Assembly: GCA_015179125.1 (NCBI GenBank)
Contig: WHVA01000115.1
Span: forward strand, 62,001-126,000
Length of the DNA stretch: 64,000 bases
Direction: 5' to 3'
DNA from: Gautieria morchelliformis
Lineage: Eukaryota; Basidiomycota; Agaricomycetes; Gomphales; Gomphaceae
Position 1 is the stretch's first letter, and each line of letters opens with the position of its first letter. Below the pieces are notes generated by a model, which searched no databases, was not told the origin of the DNA, and worked only from the letters and a program-made list of their open reading frames with translations. Made by a program: the position numbers and the translations under genes. This document shows positions 44,770 to 57,456 of the stretch, piece by piece.

Positions 44770-46251
44770 TATAGTTCTTGCATGGGAATCCCCAGCTTAT
44801 CTTTACTTGTAACAGTCACTACATCATACTAGAATCACCACTGTTTGGTCGAGTTCTATTGCCTTGTGATACCACAAGTTCTAAGCCAATTCTCTTACAA
44901 TCGTCATCCAGTCCGAGCACCTTCATACTGGCGTGATCCCCCCCATCTCAGATTATGATGCTGAGAAACGTGGTGGCGTGTTTCTTTAGAAAACTGCAAA
45001 GGTGCGTCAGCCTTCTAGATCAGATGCTAACACGATGGTTCGGGCGGATCCCAATACGCTGGTATTTTTGGCGCCCCCTGGCGCATTCCCTGCTTTAAAG
45101 AGGCAGAAGAGAGCTACTCCTAAGAAGACCTGTACTTCACGAACGGACACGATACCCTCTTTGGATCTTGTTCCATTTTCACCCGTATCTTGTCCTGTTC
45201 CATAGTGAATTTTATTGAATAGATAGTTTACTGTAATTCCATAATGCAATCAGTAAGTCATCACACAATAAATGCAGCCAAGGACAAAAATCTCATTTTC
45301 AGGAGAAGTTGTCAAATCCTAGCGTGAGCATCTTCTATAGTTGTCTGTCAGTGTTGTCTCCTCACTATCGTGGCGGTCCGTCCCAATATATAGTACATGA
45401 GAAGCGGCGCTGACGAATCCTCATACTGTATTCCGCCCCACCTGCTTGTATACCAGACTCTCACCCCAATTATGTAGCTATACTCTTGACCTGCGTAGTG
45501 CTGGTTGTTTCCCTGTAAGCCATTGATACTCCAAGACCTTCCGAGCCACGTTTGCGGTGGAGACAGGGCCACAAGCAGTAGCATCACTGCATCAGGAAGG
45601 ATGGGCCCGGGCTGCTTCTATTGCCCACGATATTGCTGTATTGAATTAGCACAGCTTCCCACAGGAAGCATAATATAATCGCCACTTTTAAATTGCTAAC
45701 TATTTTCTAACGGCCCTAATCTCCCGATCGACTGATGATCGATGACGCGTGACGGGTCGATCACCGGTCAGGGTGCACGTCTATTAGACGAGTGATGACG
45801 TCGAAATTCTGGTCTCCTCAAAGGTTACCGGTTATGCCTTATGCGTTACTGGTCTTTATTTTTTTATATGTTATTGGGTCGTGGCCTTGGCAGGCTGATT
45901 GTGTTTATCTACTAGTACTCTCCCTGAGACTGGATTGAGAAGATGATTCTCGATTTTCTCGAGCCAGGAAGCGGTATTGAGGCGGCCATGACCTCCTGCG
46001 CACTCAGTCGTGAACTCGAAGCGTCGACTCTACCTGACGCTTCCGGGCATTGCTGTTTTTCCACTCATGTATACTGTAGCAAGAGGGATCACGAAAATGA
46101 AGAAATAACTCTAATAATCATTCCCGAAAGCTTCTAATAAATGTATTGTAATACATGTTACAGCTACCATGCATGCTCGCCTTAGATAAAATAGTGTCTA
46201 CAATGGCGCATGCGCCTACGGGCACTCCAATAGATACTCGGCGACGCCCAA
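44770..46251. other. Intergenic
   Basis: A short frame at 45002-45205 ends SPVSCPVP and has a Lys-rich centre, but nothing supports it as a gene. Otherwise I see no coding exons. AT-rich near 45660-45720. Confidence 0.35.
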
Positions 46252-48246
46252 TTAGATCCTCTTCCGCTCCTCGTCCGCTCGCCTCAACGCCCCCCGTAGA
46301 TGCTTGGCAAAGCTGTCCACATGTTGAGCCGAAAGCATCGTGTAGTGCTCGCCATCGACGTCGATCATCTCAAACCTTTCCCCGCTGAACTCCTTCCAAA
46401 TAGACAGTCGGTTTGCCTTGAACTCTTCCCGGGTGCCCATCGATGGCAATGGGATGGCACAGAAAATCGAGGTCAAAGCACCCTCGATACGGCCATGAGG
46501 CACGAAGGTGCGGCCAGTCCGGTTGAGCCCATATGCCACCTTGACCCAACGGATGAAAGCGCCTAACTCGAGATCGAGCTCGACCAGACGGACCTTGTCG
46601 GAAAGAGCGAACAGCCATTGAACCGGGTCTTGTGGGTTAGGGGGTTCGGCGTCCATGGCTGAAACGACTGGGAACTCTGCCTTGATCTCGTCCCGCACGC
46701 GGTCCAAGTCAGAGGAAGTGACTAAGGACAGGAACAATGCGAGGTTCATCAGAACCTCGAACCACGTGAGCTCCTTCATACGCCACTGGATGTGCGGGGG
46801 CAGGTTGAAGACGCCGAACCACGGAACCTCCCTTCCTTTTTCGAGCTTCTTCCCGATTTCGAAGGCGACGGCAGCACCGAAGCTGTAGCCTGCGACGTAG
46901 TAGGGTCCGCTGGGGTACTTTTTCTCGATGGCCTCCACGTAGGTCTCAGCCATCTCATCGATGGTCGCAAACGTCGGGTCGTTGTGGTCGAATCCCCTTG
47001 CGCGAATCGCGTACACTGGCCTGTCGTCCGCAAGGGCCATGGCGAGGGCGATGAACACAAGTACCTCTCCGAGACCGGGGTGCACAAGGAACAAAGGAGG
47101 CTTTGACCCAGAGTCGTTGAAGCAGATCACCGGCTGATATGATGTGTCCTTGTGTTCACCTTGTCCATTTGCCTGAACCAATTCAGAGAGATAGTCGCAT
47201 AGCTCTCCGATTTCGGGGCGTCTAAGCAAGTCGATGGTCGGGATGTCGGTGAGTCCGAGGCGGGACTGGATCAGGTGTTTCAGGCGCAGCAGATGCATGG
47301 ACGAAGCACCGAGATCGAAGATGTTGCTGGAGCGACGGAGGGCGGATTCCTCGATGGTGACGATAGAGGCGACGGCTTCAGCCACGACTTGCTCGATGGG
47401 GTTCAAGAGATCGGTGGGCGACCCATCTCCAGACAGATGGCCGTTCTGGACCTCCAACGCCGCCTGGAGTGCGCCGTAGTTGCCCTGCAGGTAAGACTTG
47501 GTGAGCTGTGTACGAGAGACTTTTCCCAGCGACGTCTTGATGAATGCGGCACGCGGGAGGGGGAGGATGACATGAGGAGCCTGGGAGCAGAATATGGTAC
47601 ACGCCCTCCTAATCGCGCGGTTAGCGGCATCGATGGCGTGCTTCTGCTCGTCAGTTACACCTGCCTCGACCACGACTTCATGTTGATAGAAGACGCCGTA
47701 CGTCTCGGTGTCTGCATCAGCAAGGCGCATCGGGCAAACATACACAAATCCGTGCATAACACCATCGATCTTGGCATCCTCGACGTAGTGCTCGACGTCT
47801 TGAGTAGGATGCTTGACACCGTTGATGTTGACCGAGGCTTTGTCTCGGCCAACGAGGAATAATTACCGTCCGCATCTATCTCTGCCGAGTCGCCGGTGAT
47901 GAACCAGCCATCGTCGGCGAAGGACTCCATTGTGGCTTGTTCGTTTCCATAATAGCGACTGAAGACTGTGGTACCCTTGATTTGCAATTGACCCGCATCT
48001 CCAGGTGAGCAAATGCGGCCGGTTTCTGGGTTCGCCACGCGCATGGCGATGCCGGGAGCGCAAGTGCCCAGCGACAGATACTTGGGAGCGCCGCGCTGGC
48101 CCTTAAAAGGAATCGGGCATCTGTCGTATATGGAGCCAGCGCCTGTCTCGCTCATACCGAATCCGGCCCTCAGGGCATCTCGTGGGCTCCCGAAACGGCT
48201 TATCAAATCTGCGAACGCGATGGCAGTGCTCATGGGCACTGCTTCC

Positions 48247-48628
48247 TGTTGGGTGCATTTATGCTCCTGCACCAAAATCAAGCATAATATATCCAATTTG
48301 TTGTGTGGTTTCTCAATTTCTTCCCATATTGTTCTTGTATCATGCATCCATTTCTCTGGTTATTTTCGAAATTTTCCACTCACTCACTATTTCTCCATTT
48401 CATCTTGTTATTTCTACTTTCACAAACGGCTGCACCCAGCGGAGTCTGAAACGACTTCGATGCGCGAGCTCTTGGGCGCTAAAGGGCCGGGTAGTAGTAC
48501 ATGCGCAGTGAAACATATTTCCCCCTCTCTCAGTGACAACTAAATTCACTGAGAGAGTGAATTGATTTCTAGTCTATTCTTTTGAACAACAAGTCCATAC
48601 CTACTGCCTATAATTCCTGTCTACTACA
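48247..48628 (+). repeat. Copia 5' LTR
   Basis: 382 bp, TG...CA ends. A likely start region is marked by CCCTCTCTCAGTGACA and the inverted pair TCACTGAGAGAGTGA. Confidence 0.9.
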
Positions 48629-48633
48629 GGGTT

Positions 48634-51600
48634 ATGGGCCCCGGAGACACTTCTGAGAAGCTATTGGGTGTTGAGAAGCTTGCTACTGATGGAAGTAATT
48701 GGCCATTGTGGCGAGCCACTCTCATCAGCTATTTCGAGTCCAAAAATCTACTCAAGCATGTAGAAGGGAGAGTCACTCAACCTCCTGATCCTCCAGTTAT
48801 GCCCCCAGGCCATATTCTCACAGAAGCTGAGGAAACTCAGATGGATAAGGCTGAGGAGAAGCTGGAGAGATACCTTGCTAGAGAAGGACAAGCCAAGACC
48901 CAAATCATCGTCTCAGTGTCAGAGTCATTAGCCCTGATGCTACAGAAGCAGAAGACAGTAAAAGAGACTTGGGATGCATTGGTCAATGAAATGACCAAAA
49001 AGCCCAAAATGGTCCTCACCAGCCTGCAGAGACAACTCCGCAGTATGAGATGTCCTGAGGATGGAGATTTGAGAGATCATTTGGACAAGGCCCAAGACCT
49101 ATATGCTCGTCTTAATGAGATGGGAGCTAGAGTTTCTGAAGAAGAATTCATGGACATTATCCTTGCGTCACTTCCACCATCCTATGAGGCAGTCATGAAC
49201 GCCCTTACCACTTCGCTTGAAGAATGCGGGATGCCATTGGTCCCTGATAATATTATTAGGGTACTAAAGGCTCAGTATGACAGGAAGAAAACACTCCCGC
49301 AAGAAGAGCAGGTGTTTATTGGTTCATCTACTAAAAAGGACCAGAAGGGGCAGAAGGCGCATGTATGCACCAACTGCAAAAAGCCTGGACATTCTATCGA
49401 AAATTGCTGGGCTAAAGGAGGTGGTAAAGAAGGTCAAGGACCACGTCAAAAGAAAAAAACCAAAGGCAAGAAGAAGAAGATGGGTAAAGCAAAAGCGAAT
49501 GTTGCCGAAGAAGAGTCCTCTTCTGAGGAAAGTGGTGATGGGCATCTTGCCTTCACCAATTTTGACGAGTGCTCTAATTTCAATCTGAGCACGTCCTCAG
49601 GAGTTATAGTTATACTCGACACCGGAAAGACATCGCATATGACTCCTCACAAAAATTTATTGAGGAACTACTGTCAATTCTCACAGCCGAGGACTATCCG
49701 AGCAGCCAACAAAGGCACCTTTGATGCCTTCGGTTCAGGACTGCTCGTATTATCCAACAAGGTTGGAGATAAAACAGTAGAAGTCACGTTGCAAGATACA
49801 TATTATGCTCCAAAAATTGCTGCTACCCTTGTCTCAATCGGTCGGTGCGATGATGCTGGCTACGACATTCGACTCGGTGGCCAGAAATGCACAATATCTA
49901 ACGCTACTGGAAAGGTATTGATGCAAGCACCGAAGGTCAATGGCTTATATCGACTAGACCTCCAGTCACCAAGTGCTCAAGCCCATATGTGTTTGTCTGC
50001 CATGGAAATTCATCAGAAAATGGGGCACATCTCACAGAAATCCCTACAACATCTATTAAATCATGGCATGATATTGGGCATTGAACTGAGCTCCACAGGC
50101 GATAGAATTGTCTGTGATGCGTGTATTCAGGCCAAGATTGCACACAAACCTCTTCCTCGAGAACCCAGAGACCGAACATCAAAATTCGGTGACAGAATTT
50201 ATTCTGATGTCTGGGGACCTGCAAGACACCTCACAATCGATAAGAAGTCATATTATGTCTCCTTTATCGATGACTACTCAAGAGAATCGGTGATTTATCT
50301 CATGGCGAACAAATCAGAAGCATTCTCAAAGTACAAGCTCTATGAAGCTTTAATGCTTCAACAGAGAAATGTGCACATCAAGGCACTTGTTTCTGATTGA
50401 GGGGGCGAGTATACGAGCTCTGAATTCGAACAGCATCTAGCCAAACAAGGCACGAAACATCAGTTGACGGTACACGACACACCAGAATCTAATGGTGTTG
50501 CCGAACGTCTGAACCGAACTCTCACTGAGAGAACTCGTGCCATGCTGTTAGAATCAAGCCTTCCTAAGATATTATGGGGCTATGTGATACAGCATGCTAA
50601 TTATCTTAGGAATAGGACGCATACAAGAGCTCTACCGGATAAAACGCCCTACGAGATGATTCACCATGAAAAACCAAATCTCAAAGATATTCACGCGTGG
50701 GGAACTGAAATCTATGTTAAAGTCACTCAGGGAGATAAATTGGCAGCTCGTGCCAAGAGAGCTCGGTGTATAGGAATTTCTGCGCAGAGCCATGGTCATT
50801 ATGTTTATTGGCCTGACTCGCACAAAGTTTCTGTCGAGCGGAATGTTGTGTTTGATTCAGAGATGAAGAAGGGAAAGGCCCCAATCATTTCTATTGAGGA
50901 ATCCAAGCTACCTACGTCTAGAGAAGAGAAGAAGGCCATTCCAGCATCAGTGCCTGTGCCCGGTCGCTTAGTCAGCGAAGAGGCAAAGATCGAAGAAATT
51001 GATGAAAGTGCACCAGAGGAATATCTTGAAAAGCTGCAACCTATTCAGGGAGTTGATGACAGACCTAGAGAAACTGAACCGATAAGGAGAAGCGAAAGGA
51101 TCCGTCAACAACAAGTGCAGCCGGCCCCATCAGGTCCCATAACAAGATCTCAAACTCAGAGACAAGCTGGCGCACATATGACTACGCTAGCTTACGAGGA
51201 CGTTGAGGACCATAAAGAAGATTTATTCGACCAAGAATTATCCTCCGAGATTGATGGCATCAGTAACTATGAGTGTGCCATCAGTGCGTTTCTAACCGAC
51301 GGTCAAAACAATAACAAGGCGCCGCATTTGAGTCAAATTGAACCTAGCAATGCAGACGAAGCTCTCAATAATCCTATATGGAAGAAATCAATGGACAAAG
51401 AGTATGAGGCCCTAATCGACAAGGGAGTGTGGGAACGAGCCAAACCACCTCCTGGAGCCAATATTGTTGGTAACAAATGGGTCTACCTTTGGAAGCGTAA
51501 TCCAGAAGGGAAACCAATATTACCTAAATCGAGAATGGTCGCCCAAGGCTTCACACAGAAATTTGGAGTCGACTATGATGAGACATACTCACCTGTTGCT

Positions 51601-52878
51601 CGGTTATCCTCCCTACGGATCATATGCGCCGTTGCTGCTAGGAATGACTGGCCTATTCATCAAATGGACGTGGATTATGCATACCTCAATGCTACGTTGC
51701 CTGAACCTATTTACATGAAGCAGCCGTATGGATATGAGTCTGAAGACAAGGACGAAGTGCTACTTTTGAAGAAAGCACTCTATGGCCTCAAACAATCTGG
51801 AAGAGAATGGTACAAACGTCTAAGTGGTGAATTCCACAAGTTAGGATTCACTACGTCAGCCACAGATGGGGCTGTATTTTATAGACGTGGCGGAAAAGGG
51901 CATGTGATTATTGCAACAGCTGTGGACGACCTTACCATCACAGCTGAGAATCAGTCAGTCCTGGACGAAGTCAAACGGGATCTTGCTCAGGTCTTCAGTA
52001 TGAAAGATCTAGGCGAGATTCATTGGCTATTGAATCTCAAAATCGAAAGAGACTGGCAGAAGAAAACTATCGCAATTTCACAACCCGCATATATCGAAAA
52101 GATCATCAAAAAATTCAACCTCGAAGATGCGAAGACTTATGCTACGCCTCTTGATCCAGCTGTAAAATTATCTAAAGACCAATGTCCTTCTACAGAGAGA
52201 GGCAAGAAAGCCATGTCGAAGTTTCCATACAGACAAGCCATAGGATCACTGATGTGTGCAGCTGCAGCCACTCGACCTGACATTGCATTTGCGGTGTCAT
52301 TGCTCTCACAATTCCTCGAAAATCCAGGTGGCACACATTGGAATGCAGTAAAACGTGTCTTCAAATATTTGAAAGGCACGAAGCATTACAAGCTCACACT
52401 TGGAAGAAATCGAGACGGCTTGATGGGGTATTCAGATGCGGATTGGGGTTCACAGAGTCATAGGCGTTCGTATTCGGCATACTTATTTCAGATTGATGGA
52501 GGCACTGTTTCATGGAGTTGCCAGAAACAGTCGATAGTAGCCCTCTCATCAACTGAAGCCGAATTCGTCACCCTGACCCATGCGGGCAAAGAGGCTCTTT
52601 GGATGCGCCATTTTATTTCTGAAATATTCCAACCACTGAACAGACCCATCAAAATTTATTCAGACAATCAATCAGCCATTGCCATCACATATGGCACTCA
52701 ACAACACACGAGAACCAAACATTTCGACATCAGATTATATTTCCTTCGAGATATAATCAAAAATCAACAAGCCAAGCTCGTTTATTTGCCAACCGAACAA
52801 ATGTTGGCAGATATCCTCACTAAAGGACTTCCTAGTCCTAGAGTGAAGATCCTCAATGAGCAAATTGGAATATATTAA
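48634..52878 (+). CDS. Copia gag-pol polyprotein
   Basis: Fossil-element coding region. It begins MGPGDTSEKLLGVEKLATDG and encodes a Gag domain, a CCHC knuckle (CTNCKKPGHSIENC), a protease region (VILDTGKTSHM), an integrase with HKMGHxS-like zinc site (IHQKMGHISQKSL) and catalytic core (DVWGPARH, HDTPESNGVAERLNRTL), reverse transcriptase (QMDVDYAYLNATL, TAVDDLTI) and RNase H (GYSDADWGS, YSDNQSA). Almost entirely open; about one break in the whole element. Confidence 0.9.
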
Positions 52879-52891
52879 GCTTGAGGGGGCG

Positions 52892-53269
52892 TGTTGGGTG
52901 CATTTATGCTCCTGCACCAAAATCAAGCATAATATATCCAATTTGTTGTGTGGTTTCTCAATTTCTTCCCATATTGTTCTTGTATCATGCATCCATTTCT
53001 CTGGTTATTTTCGAAATTTTCCACTCACTCACTATTTCTCCATTTCATCTTGTTATTTCTACTTTCACAAACGGCTGCACCCAGCGGAGTCTGAAACGAC
53101 TTCGACGCGTGAGCTCTCGTTAAAGGGCCAGGTAGTAGTACATGCGCAGGGAAACATATTTCCCCCTCTCTCAGTGACAACTAAATTCACTGAGAGAGTG
53201 AATTGATTTCTAGTCTATTCTTTTGAACAACAAGTCCATACCTACTGCCTATAATTCCTGTCTACTACA
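52892..53269 (+). repeat. Copia 3' LTR
   Basis: 378 bp, near-identical to the 5' LTR and followed by the second CTTCC. Confidence 0.9.
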
Positions 53270-54294
53270 CTTCCCCTCCAGAAATGAGGGCTCGTAAGCA
53301 GGAAAGGTCGAGCGGGGACGCAAAAGGGGTGTTGGTGACGTCGCGCAGGATGTGGGCGAGCAGGAAATTAGGGCTGAAGGTATATGTGACGCGGTAGGTG
53401 CTTGACCACTCGAGGAGGTTCAGGGAATTATTTATGATAGCGGATGGAGCGACAAGCCATTGGCTGTACGAACACTAAGTCATTTGTAACAGCGCTGGCA
53501 TAGGGGAAAGCTTACCCGGCGTTAGCCTCTAGTGCGTGAATATGAATTTCGGAGACACATGCAACATGGTCGAAGGCGATCCAACTTAAGAAACGCGAGG
53601 AAGATGATATACCATGATGCTGAATCTTGCCTCGTACACTGGACAACAAGTTGGCATGTGTCAGTTGGACCGCCTTAGAGTTTCCCGTGGAACCCGAAGT
53701 TAACATGATGCAGACGACGTCATTGGGGGATGCCGAGCGTGCGGGGAAGATCTTGGACGTGGCCCCCGTGGCTTCAGGAAGGGTTTCTGAAGGAAGAACC
53801 TTCAACCCGGGAACAAGCTTGAGGACACCTTCCGTCACGGTCTTTGGTGCGATCAACGTCGGTCCGTGAAACAATACCTGGAGGTGCTTGAAAAGCATGG
53901 CCTGGCGAGTCGGGTCTGGGTGCAGCGGGGGAAGGGGGCATAGCGGGGGAAGGGGGCATACACGGATTCCGGCGAGGCAGCAAGCCCAAAAGAGGAGAAT
54001 ATGCGACTCATGATCATGGAAGCTGGCCACGACGATGTAACTTTGTGTGAGGCCGGCAGCGAGGAGGCGCCTGGCGTAGACTGTGGCATCGCGGAAGAGA
54101 TCTGCGTAAGAGAGGTGTTTGTACACAGAGCCATGGTCATCGAGGTAAGACAGGCCCTTGGTGCTGTCGCCATCGGCGGCACGGACGTGCAAGAGTTGGG
54201 AGAGGGTCTGAGGAGAAACCATGGCTTTAGGGAGATGGAGGGAGTCGGATGAGGGGGGGGGGGGTCAATAAATATACTTACGAAGGATCAGCTT

Positions 54295-54455
54295 TTATCC
54301 AGTTGCTAGACAGTGGGGCACGCGGGACTGCGCGGCAGCCACGACCTTCTTAAACGAGACGAACAACTGCGAATCCCGGTGGAGCAGGTTATTTTGGTAC
54401 ACCTCGTCGCTGAATAGGATCTCAGATTCGGTACCAGACTTGAATTCAGGGAGTG
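54295..54455 (-). CDS. C-terminal exon of an unrecognised gene
   Basis: Just upstream of the synthetase and on the same strand, an exon after an acceptor at 54456 reads LPEFKSGTESEILFSDEVYQ and continues to AAAQSRVPHCLATG and a stop at 54295. Codon use and composition look real. Earlier exons were not found, so the gene may be truncated. I do not recognise the family. It is only about 70 bp from the synthetase start. Confidence 0.35.
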
Positions 54456-55360
54456 CTTAGGGGAACCTTTGGATGCGCCTGTTGAAGATCGAAGTGATAA
54501 CCCGGCGACCGGGGCATTTCGCAGGACCCCTCACACCGTCTCGCCCCACGTTTCATCATTTTGATCACTCCCCAAACCACTTGACTCAGTAGACAGAATG
54601 GCTGAAACGGAATTCGTCCACGTATCCTCAGTACTTAGCGCTAAAATATGGACGACGAAACGTAAAAGTGAGCACGGATAGATAGAGTAAACACAAGGTG
54701 TGTATCCTCTTCAGTGATAACTACCCAAGTTTATGCGTCACAAGGTACCAAGTTACTTCAGAAATGTGAGTTCTAATTTACTGGGGTTTTGGATGTACAA
54801 GCTGAACTATTTAACTAGCTATGGGATCTGCTGTGGTGCGAGGAGTGGGGAGGTGACGTGTGGATGTACTCAGGCAATTGGACTTGGGGGACCGGTATTC
54901 CAGATGCAGCGGTAACTATGTGGCTTGTCTATCAAATGGGAAGAGGTGTGGGTAGTCATATGTATCAGAAATGTGGAGTGTAGATAGAAAGAAAGAAAAA
55001 TGGAAGGAATTTATGCAAGGGGTTAGACATTGAGTCGTTCCGTGGATCAACACACCTTGGGCTCGGGCTTCATCTCGGGTTGGGGGTGAATCCTTGGGTA
55101 TTAATATTTCCGTGGAGTGTTGGAGTTATTGGAGTGTGGCGTGCAGACATGTGTGGGCTCGGGTGTTCTCGGTCGATGCGTGTGGAGGTGTGTAGGCGGC
55201 ACAGAAGTGTATGTATGCAGTGATGAGATGTCTCAGCTGGGTGTGTGGTGGCAGTGATGAGCTGTTAGCACTTTTATGACAGACCCCACTGTACTTGTCC
55301 CTTCAATTGAAGATGAGGAACCCCCTGACCATGTGTCTCCACATATGGTCAAGGATGAGG
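54456..55360. other. Intergenic
   Basis: No gene recognised. GTGTGG-rich stretches around 55100-55260 are low complexity. Confidence 0.35.
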
Positions 55361-55361
55361 T

Positions 55362-55392
<31 letters not shown>

Positions 55393-56470
55393 CCAAGTTA
55401 TTGTCCTTTGGGGAATGGTCCTATGTAAGACATTGCTGCAGAGAACCCAGTTGACATGTGCTCTATCAAGCCTTTCATTCTCTGTCTCCGCTTGCGCTCC
55501 TTGGGCGAGGCCCTGGGCGTGTCCATGCCTTAGGTGGCGGGGTGGGTGTTGCGCTTTGCGCGCTGTGTGCTCCTCTTGGATTACTCATCTCTCTCACCTC
55601 CTCTCTCCCTTTTGCTGTTCCTCACATCTTGGCCCCAGCTGACCCTCTCCATCCCCTCTGTGGCTTCCCTGCTTTGCCCTCTTCCTTGCATCCAAATTTC
55701 TATAGGTGTCTTCAAAGCTCTTCGTGCCCTGTATATACTTGAAGAGGTGTTTCATCGCTCTTGGTTTTACCAGCAGCGTGTTTACCACCTTCGCCTCCAT
55801 CCTTAGCACTCTTTCAAGTTCCAAGTTCCTTGTGCAAGCTGTACGCTGGGCACCTGAACAGATAGTTGTGCACTGTCTCATCAGTGCCCCTGCATCTCAC
55901 ACACATCCGTGAGTCTGCCTTTCCAATCATGTGCAGGTGCTTGTTCAGGGCTACATGACCTGTTCTCATCTGGATGATCAGTCCAGCTTGTCTGCACACC
56001 AAGCCCTCTGCCAGTCTTGCAAAGGCCGCGGACAGCATATTTCTGTCAATCTTGTGCGCAAAGGTTGACCTCGGGGATTTGGCGAAAGCTTCTCTGGCTC
56101 TGAGCTTGAGCTCCTTATGGTGCCTTTGTAGCTCTGCCGATCTGCTTATCGGCAGTACGCCTCTGCACTCTATTGGGATGAACCTCTCCTTGCTGCTGTC
56201 GCCCCTCACCACCTTTCTTGCCTCCTGGTCCACCCTCTCATTCCCCTGGATCCCCTTGTGTCCTGGTGTCCACCTCATAAGGACCGTGGCACCTGGTTGC
56301 GGTGCTGTAACTCCTTTGACCTGCCTGTGTAGGGCATCTATTAAGTATTGGGATGATGTCTGTCTTTCTTTTCTTGTTTTTGGTATGGCCACTTGATTGT
56401 CCATACCTGTCATGTAGTTTCCACTTCGTTTTCTGTTCAGCAGCTTTATGCCCAGCACTGCCCCTGCCAA
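55361..56470 (-). mobile_element. 5'-truncated LINE (Tad-like) with poly(A) tail
   Basis: On the minus strand, 56470-55814 encodes the end of RNase H (WTPGHKGIQGNERVDQEARK), HHKELKLRAREAFAKSPR and the Cys/His cluster CVRCRGTDETVHNYLFRC. After a frame change near 55815, LRMEAKVVNTLLVKPRAMKH ends the ORF. A 3' UTR leads to 30 consecutive T on the plus strand (55363-55392), the poly(A) tail of a minus-strand insertion. Family and domain order match the fragment at 11370-12110, but this copy kept its tail. Typical of target-primed, incomplete reverse transcription. Confidence 0.8.
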
Positions 56471-57456
56471 CCGGTATGTCTATCCGACTTCCGCTTCCTC
56501 TGGAATTTGCTTAGTACTACCCCATTACTTTTTGTCTCTGCTCTTTGTATAAAGCCCCCTCATGTATGCTCGTTATTCTGCAATCAGATAATCGCCTTCG
56601 CCTGTTATTAGCACAGTGAGTTTTGCAAGACCCCTTTCTCTCTGCCTTCTGCTTTCCGACCCAACTTCCAACTTCCAACTTCTGCCTAGTTTGATATGTT
56701 CTGACTTCCAACTCGCCATCCAAAATACTTAGAATGATAGTTCATTGGGGGTGCAACACATAAGTTGAAGCCGCTGTCCTTTCTAGTTCCAACTTGTGGA
56801 AATCTCGATATGTAACACTCCTGCTAAATACTGGCATTGAAATAGCTTCACAATCTTCTTGATTGCCATGGATGCTGCTGTTAATTGGCCCTTGGCGGAT
56901 CTGAATCGATGTCCCTAAGGAATTCAATAGCACATATGTACTTAATAATTGATAGGGGAACTGAAGCGGGTGCCAGAGCCAGAGCCAGAGCGGGAGCCAG
57001 TGTTGGAGCAGGAGCAGGACCTGGATATGGAGAAGGTGTTGTGGCTGGAGCTGGTGATATAGGATATACCTGGAGCCGGTGATATAGCTGGACTTGGACC
57101 TGGACCTGGTGTTTGACCTGGAGCAGGAGATCTAGAGGTTGGAGTTCTAACAAGCTGATTCCACGTTCGTTCCACTTATGTAATCAAAGGTTTGCGTGTA
57201 CCATTGTCAAGCCCTTTTGTTCCCCTTTTTCTTTTGTTTCTACTTTCTTATTGTTCTGAGGACATATATATATCCTTACATTTCATGTATGTATCCATCC
57301 GTTTGCCCCAACGAGCTCACAGGACAAACAATACAAATACACTACTCTCTTGCGCTCTTACTTGTGCGTCTCCCTTATTTTAACAGGGGGTTATGTAAGC
57401 TTTGTTTCACGTTCTGCTTCTTGCCTTCTCCCATCATCATCAAACTGCAACGGATC
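56471..57456. other. Intergenic with a short Gly/Pro-type repeat
   Basis: About 56955-57140 consists of GAGCC/GGAGC hexamer-type repeats (AGAGCCAGAGC, GGAGCAGGAGC). No supported gene. 57190-57456 may be the 5' region of the next relic. Confidence 0.4.

Larger units (their letters stand above)
48247..53269 (+). mobile_element. Ty1/copia retrotransposon with LTRs and target duplication
   Basis: LTRs at 48247-48628 and 52892-53269 start TGTTGGGTGC and end CTACTACA. The direct target duplication CTTCC lies at 48242-48246 and 53270-53274. A purine tract (TTGAGGGGGCG) precedes the 3' LTR. The internal region encodes gag, protease, integrase, reverse transcriptase and RNase H in copia order. LTRs differ by roughly ten positions including small indels, so it is young. 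It looks nearly whole, with about one break. It is inserted in antisense within the adenylation domain of the A-T-TE gene. Confidence 0.95.
46252..54222 (-). pseudogene. A-T-TE NRPS-like synthetase, split by a copia element
   Basis: The minus strand encodes an adenylation-thiolation-thioesterase enzyme (about 960 residues without the insert), the layout of atromentin/polyporic-acid/aspulvinone-type synthetases that dimerise aryl pyruvates. It starts MVSPQTLSQLLHVRAADGDS at 54222. Motifs: MLTSGSTGNSKAVQLTH (A3), an intron near 53465-53516, then QWLVAPSAIINNSLNLLEWS and CLRALISGGE. The copia element follows at 53269-48247. The gene resumes with FGMSETGAGS (A5), GWFITGDSAEID (A7), the carrier site IFDLGASSMHLLRLK, and the thioesterase (LFLVHPGLGE, GYSFGAAVAF, active-site Ser; late His in DVDGEHYTML). 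It ends at 46252. Damage: the insertion, a one-base frame loss near 47865 just before GRDKASVNINGVKHPTQDV, and an in-frame 6-residue duplication (CPLPPL twice) near 53935. Product unknown. Confidence 0.85.

Noticed and set aside
47275-47862. Plus-strand frame of 195 residues
   Set aside because: Antisense to the carrier and adenylation region of the A-T-TE gene.
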